NCBI RefSeq assembly: GCF_014652915.1
Contig: NZ_BMZS01000004.1
Location: 372,001 to 436,000 of the forward strand
Origin: Thalassobaculum fulvum
Lineage (GTDB): Bacteria; Pseudomonadota; Alphaproteobacteria; Thalassobaculales; Thalassobaculaceae
Length of the DNA: 64,000 bases
Direction: 5' to 3'
Made by a program: the position numbers and the translations under genes. Shown here piece by piece: positions 62,801 to 64,000 of this stretch (positions are counted from its first letter, which is position 1; the number at the start of each line of letters is the position of its first letter). The notes beneath the pieces were generated by a model, which was not told the origin of the DNA, made no database searches, and was given only the letters and a program-made list of their open reading frames with translations.

Positions 62801-63889
62801 CTACTGCTGCGCCAACAAACCGAACAGGATGCCTTCTCTCACACCCCTGTCGGCGACACGCAAGCGCGGAACCGGCCAGGCCCGGCAAATCGCCTCAAGA
62901 ATCGCACAGCCGGCGACGACAAGGTCGGCCCGGTCGCGGCCGATGCAGGGGTGCGCGGCGCGCCCGGCGAAGTCCATGCCGGCCAGCCTCCGGGCGATCG
63001 ACAGGGTCTCGGCGACATCCAGGAACACCCCGTCGACCCGGTCGCGGTTGTAGCGCGGCAGGTCGAGCCGGACGCCCGCCAGCGTCGTGACCGTGCCCGA
63101 CGTGCCGAGCAGTTGGACGTCGCCGGAAGCCGCCGCCGAGGCGATGGCGTGCTCGTGCTCGAAGCCACGCAGCCGGTCCTCGATCTCCCCGACCATCGCC
63201 TCGTAGTCCTCGGCGGTGAAGCGGTCGCCGCCGTAGCGCTCGGCCAGGGTCACGACGCCGATCGGCATCGACACGGCCGCGATCTTCGGCTCGCCCGGTC
63301 CCGACCATTGCCAGGCGATCTCGGTGGACCCGCCGCCGATGTCGAACACCAGGGCGCCCGGGACCGACGGGTCGAACAGCGGGCGGCAGCCGGCCAGTGC
63401 CAGCGCCGCCTCCTCCTCGGCGCTGATCACCTCCAGGGTCAAGCCGGTCTCGGCGGCGACCCGCTCCAGGAAGGCCACGCCGTTGCCGGCGCTCCGGCAC
63501 GCCTCCGTCGCGACCGCCCGGAACCGGGTCACATGCCGGCGCCGCATCTTTGCGGCACAGATCGACAGCGCCTCCATGGTCCGCTCGATCGCGTCGTCGG
63601 CTAGCCGCCCGGAACGGCCCAGCCCCTGCCCCAGGCGGACGATCCGCGAGAACGCGTCGACGACGCGAAAGCCGCCGCCCTCGGGCCTGGCCACCAGCAG
63701 CCGGCAATTGTTGGTGCCGAGATCGATCGCCGCCAGCATCTCCCTGTCGGAGCGCAGGCGTCTGTCGACCGCACCGTGCGGTGCCGCCGCCCCGTCCCTT
63801 GGTGTCGCTCCCTCGCCGCAGCCGTTGACCGGCCGTCGCGTTCGTCGCCGGGACGGGGCGGAACGGCGGCCTCCCAGCCCCGTCCCCAT
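62801..63889 (-). CDS. Ppx/GppA family phosphatase
   Basis: A 362-residue member of the exopolyphosphatase/guanosine pentaphosphatase family, which removes phosphate from polyphosphate or pppGpp. The actin-like fold is marked by AAIDLGTNNCRLLVA (phosphate 1), RLGQGLGRSGRLADDAI, EEEAALALAG and the second ATP-like loop VFDIGGGSTEIAW. The N-terminal 50 residues are Arg/Gly-rich and probably disordered. ATG at 63889 has GAGG six bases upstream; ATG at 63739 (MLAAIDLG) would be the alternative. It forms an operon with rlmE. The remaining 110 bases to the window edge show no gene. Confidence 0.88.
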   Translation of the reverse strand: MGTGLGGRRSAPSRRRTRRPVNGCGEGATPRDGAAAPHGAVDRRLRSDREMLAAIDLGTNNCRLLVARPEGGGFRVVDAFSRIVRLGQGLGRSGRLADDAIERTMEALSICAAKMRRRHVTRFRAVATEACRSAGNGVAFLERVAAETGLTLEVISAEEEAALALAGCRPLFDPSVPGALVFDIGGGSTEIAWQWSGPGEPKIAAVSMPIGVVTLAERYGGDRFTAEDYEAMVGEIEDRLRGFEHEHAIASAAASGDVQLLGTSGTVTTLAGVRLDLPRYNRDRVDGVFLDVAETLSIARRLAGMDFAGRAAHPCIGRDRADLVVAGCAILEAICRAWPVPRLRVADRGVREGILFGLLAQQ

Positions 63890-64000
63890 CCCGATCCTCG
63901 CAGTTCCATCGGTCCGTCAGGACTCGTATCGGGATCAGTGTAGCCGCCCTGCGGTGGCCGCGGCCATCCCCTTCGCGCGCCCGGTCGCATGCCCGGTCGC

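Noticed and set aside
63601-63990. A possible gene at the right edge of the window
   Set aside because: It is an out-of-frame shadow of the ppx/gppA N-terminus with no family similarity.

Overview
The window looks like chromosomal DNA of a high-GC alphaproteobacterium, most likely in or near the Rhodospirillales. This rests on gene order and families, not on a database search: a fab cluster, rpsF-rpsR-DUF2232-rplI-dnaB, alr-mlaEF-radA-cvpA-purF, a TPR protein-bamB-der operon, and small alphaproteobacterial families (DUF2161, DUF2794, DUF3126). No tRNA, rRNA or CRISPR array was found.

Layout. 1-2353 (minus): fatty-acid synthesis genes fabD, fabG, acpP and the start of fabF. 2518-5699 (minus): a two-component system. 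5807-10146 (plus): ribosomal proteins S6, S18 and L9, a membrane protein and the replicative helicase DnaB. 10128-11023 (minus): a DUF2161 protein preceded by a 25-codon ORF with an exceptional Shine-Dalgarno sequence and a hairpin. 11200-13980: a TVP38-like membrane protein, a secreted esterase and hisC. 14121-22195: a hydratase, alr, lipid-transport mlaEF, radA, cvpA, purF and an SDR. 22196-25585 (minus): a sensor kinase, a PAS protein and an unknown protein. 25939-33814: two giant RTX proteins that share a nearly identical 1.48-kb 3' end. 33854-37263 (minus): der, bamB and a YfgM-like protein. 37451-45463: small conserved proteins, including a Zn-ribbon protein behind a LexA-type box, a PilZ protein, a tandem CAP-domain protein, a LysE exporter, a nucleoside hydrolase and a sulfotransferase-like protein. 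45722-48630: a LuxR-type regulator, then a DUF72 / Ada-like zinc protein / AlkB operon. 48640-50620: a thiol-redox membrane protein and a VapBC-type module.

50640-56781 is the accessory part. Base composition drops. It holds an unknown membrane-associated protein, a probable PD-(D/E)XK nuclease, and an overlapping two-gene module whose second product carries a HEPN-type R-X6-H motif. It also holds an ABC-F ATPase and two decayed, diverged pieces of guaA. The intact guaA follows at 56782, and a 30-bp direct repeat of its 3' end recurs at 54454. This suggests an old genomic island that used the guaA 3' end as its attachment site, though no integrase is visible here.

58425-63889 (minus) returns to housekeeping genes: a GNAT acetyltransferase, an RsmB-family methyltransferase, guaB, rlmE and ppx/gppA. 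The strongest candidates for something undescribed are the HEPN two-gene module in the guaA island, the 25-codon leader ORF, the LexA-box Zn-ribbon gene, and the Ada-like zinc protein joined to alkB.
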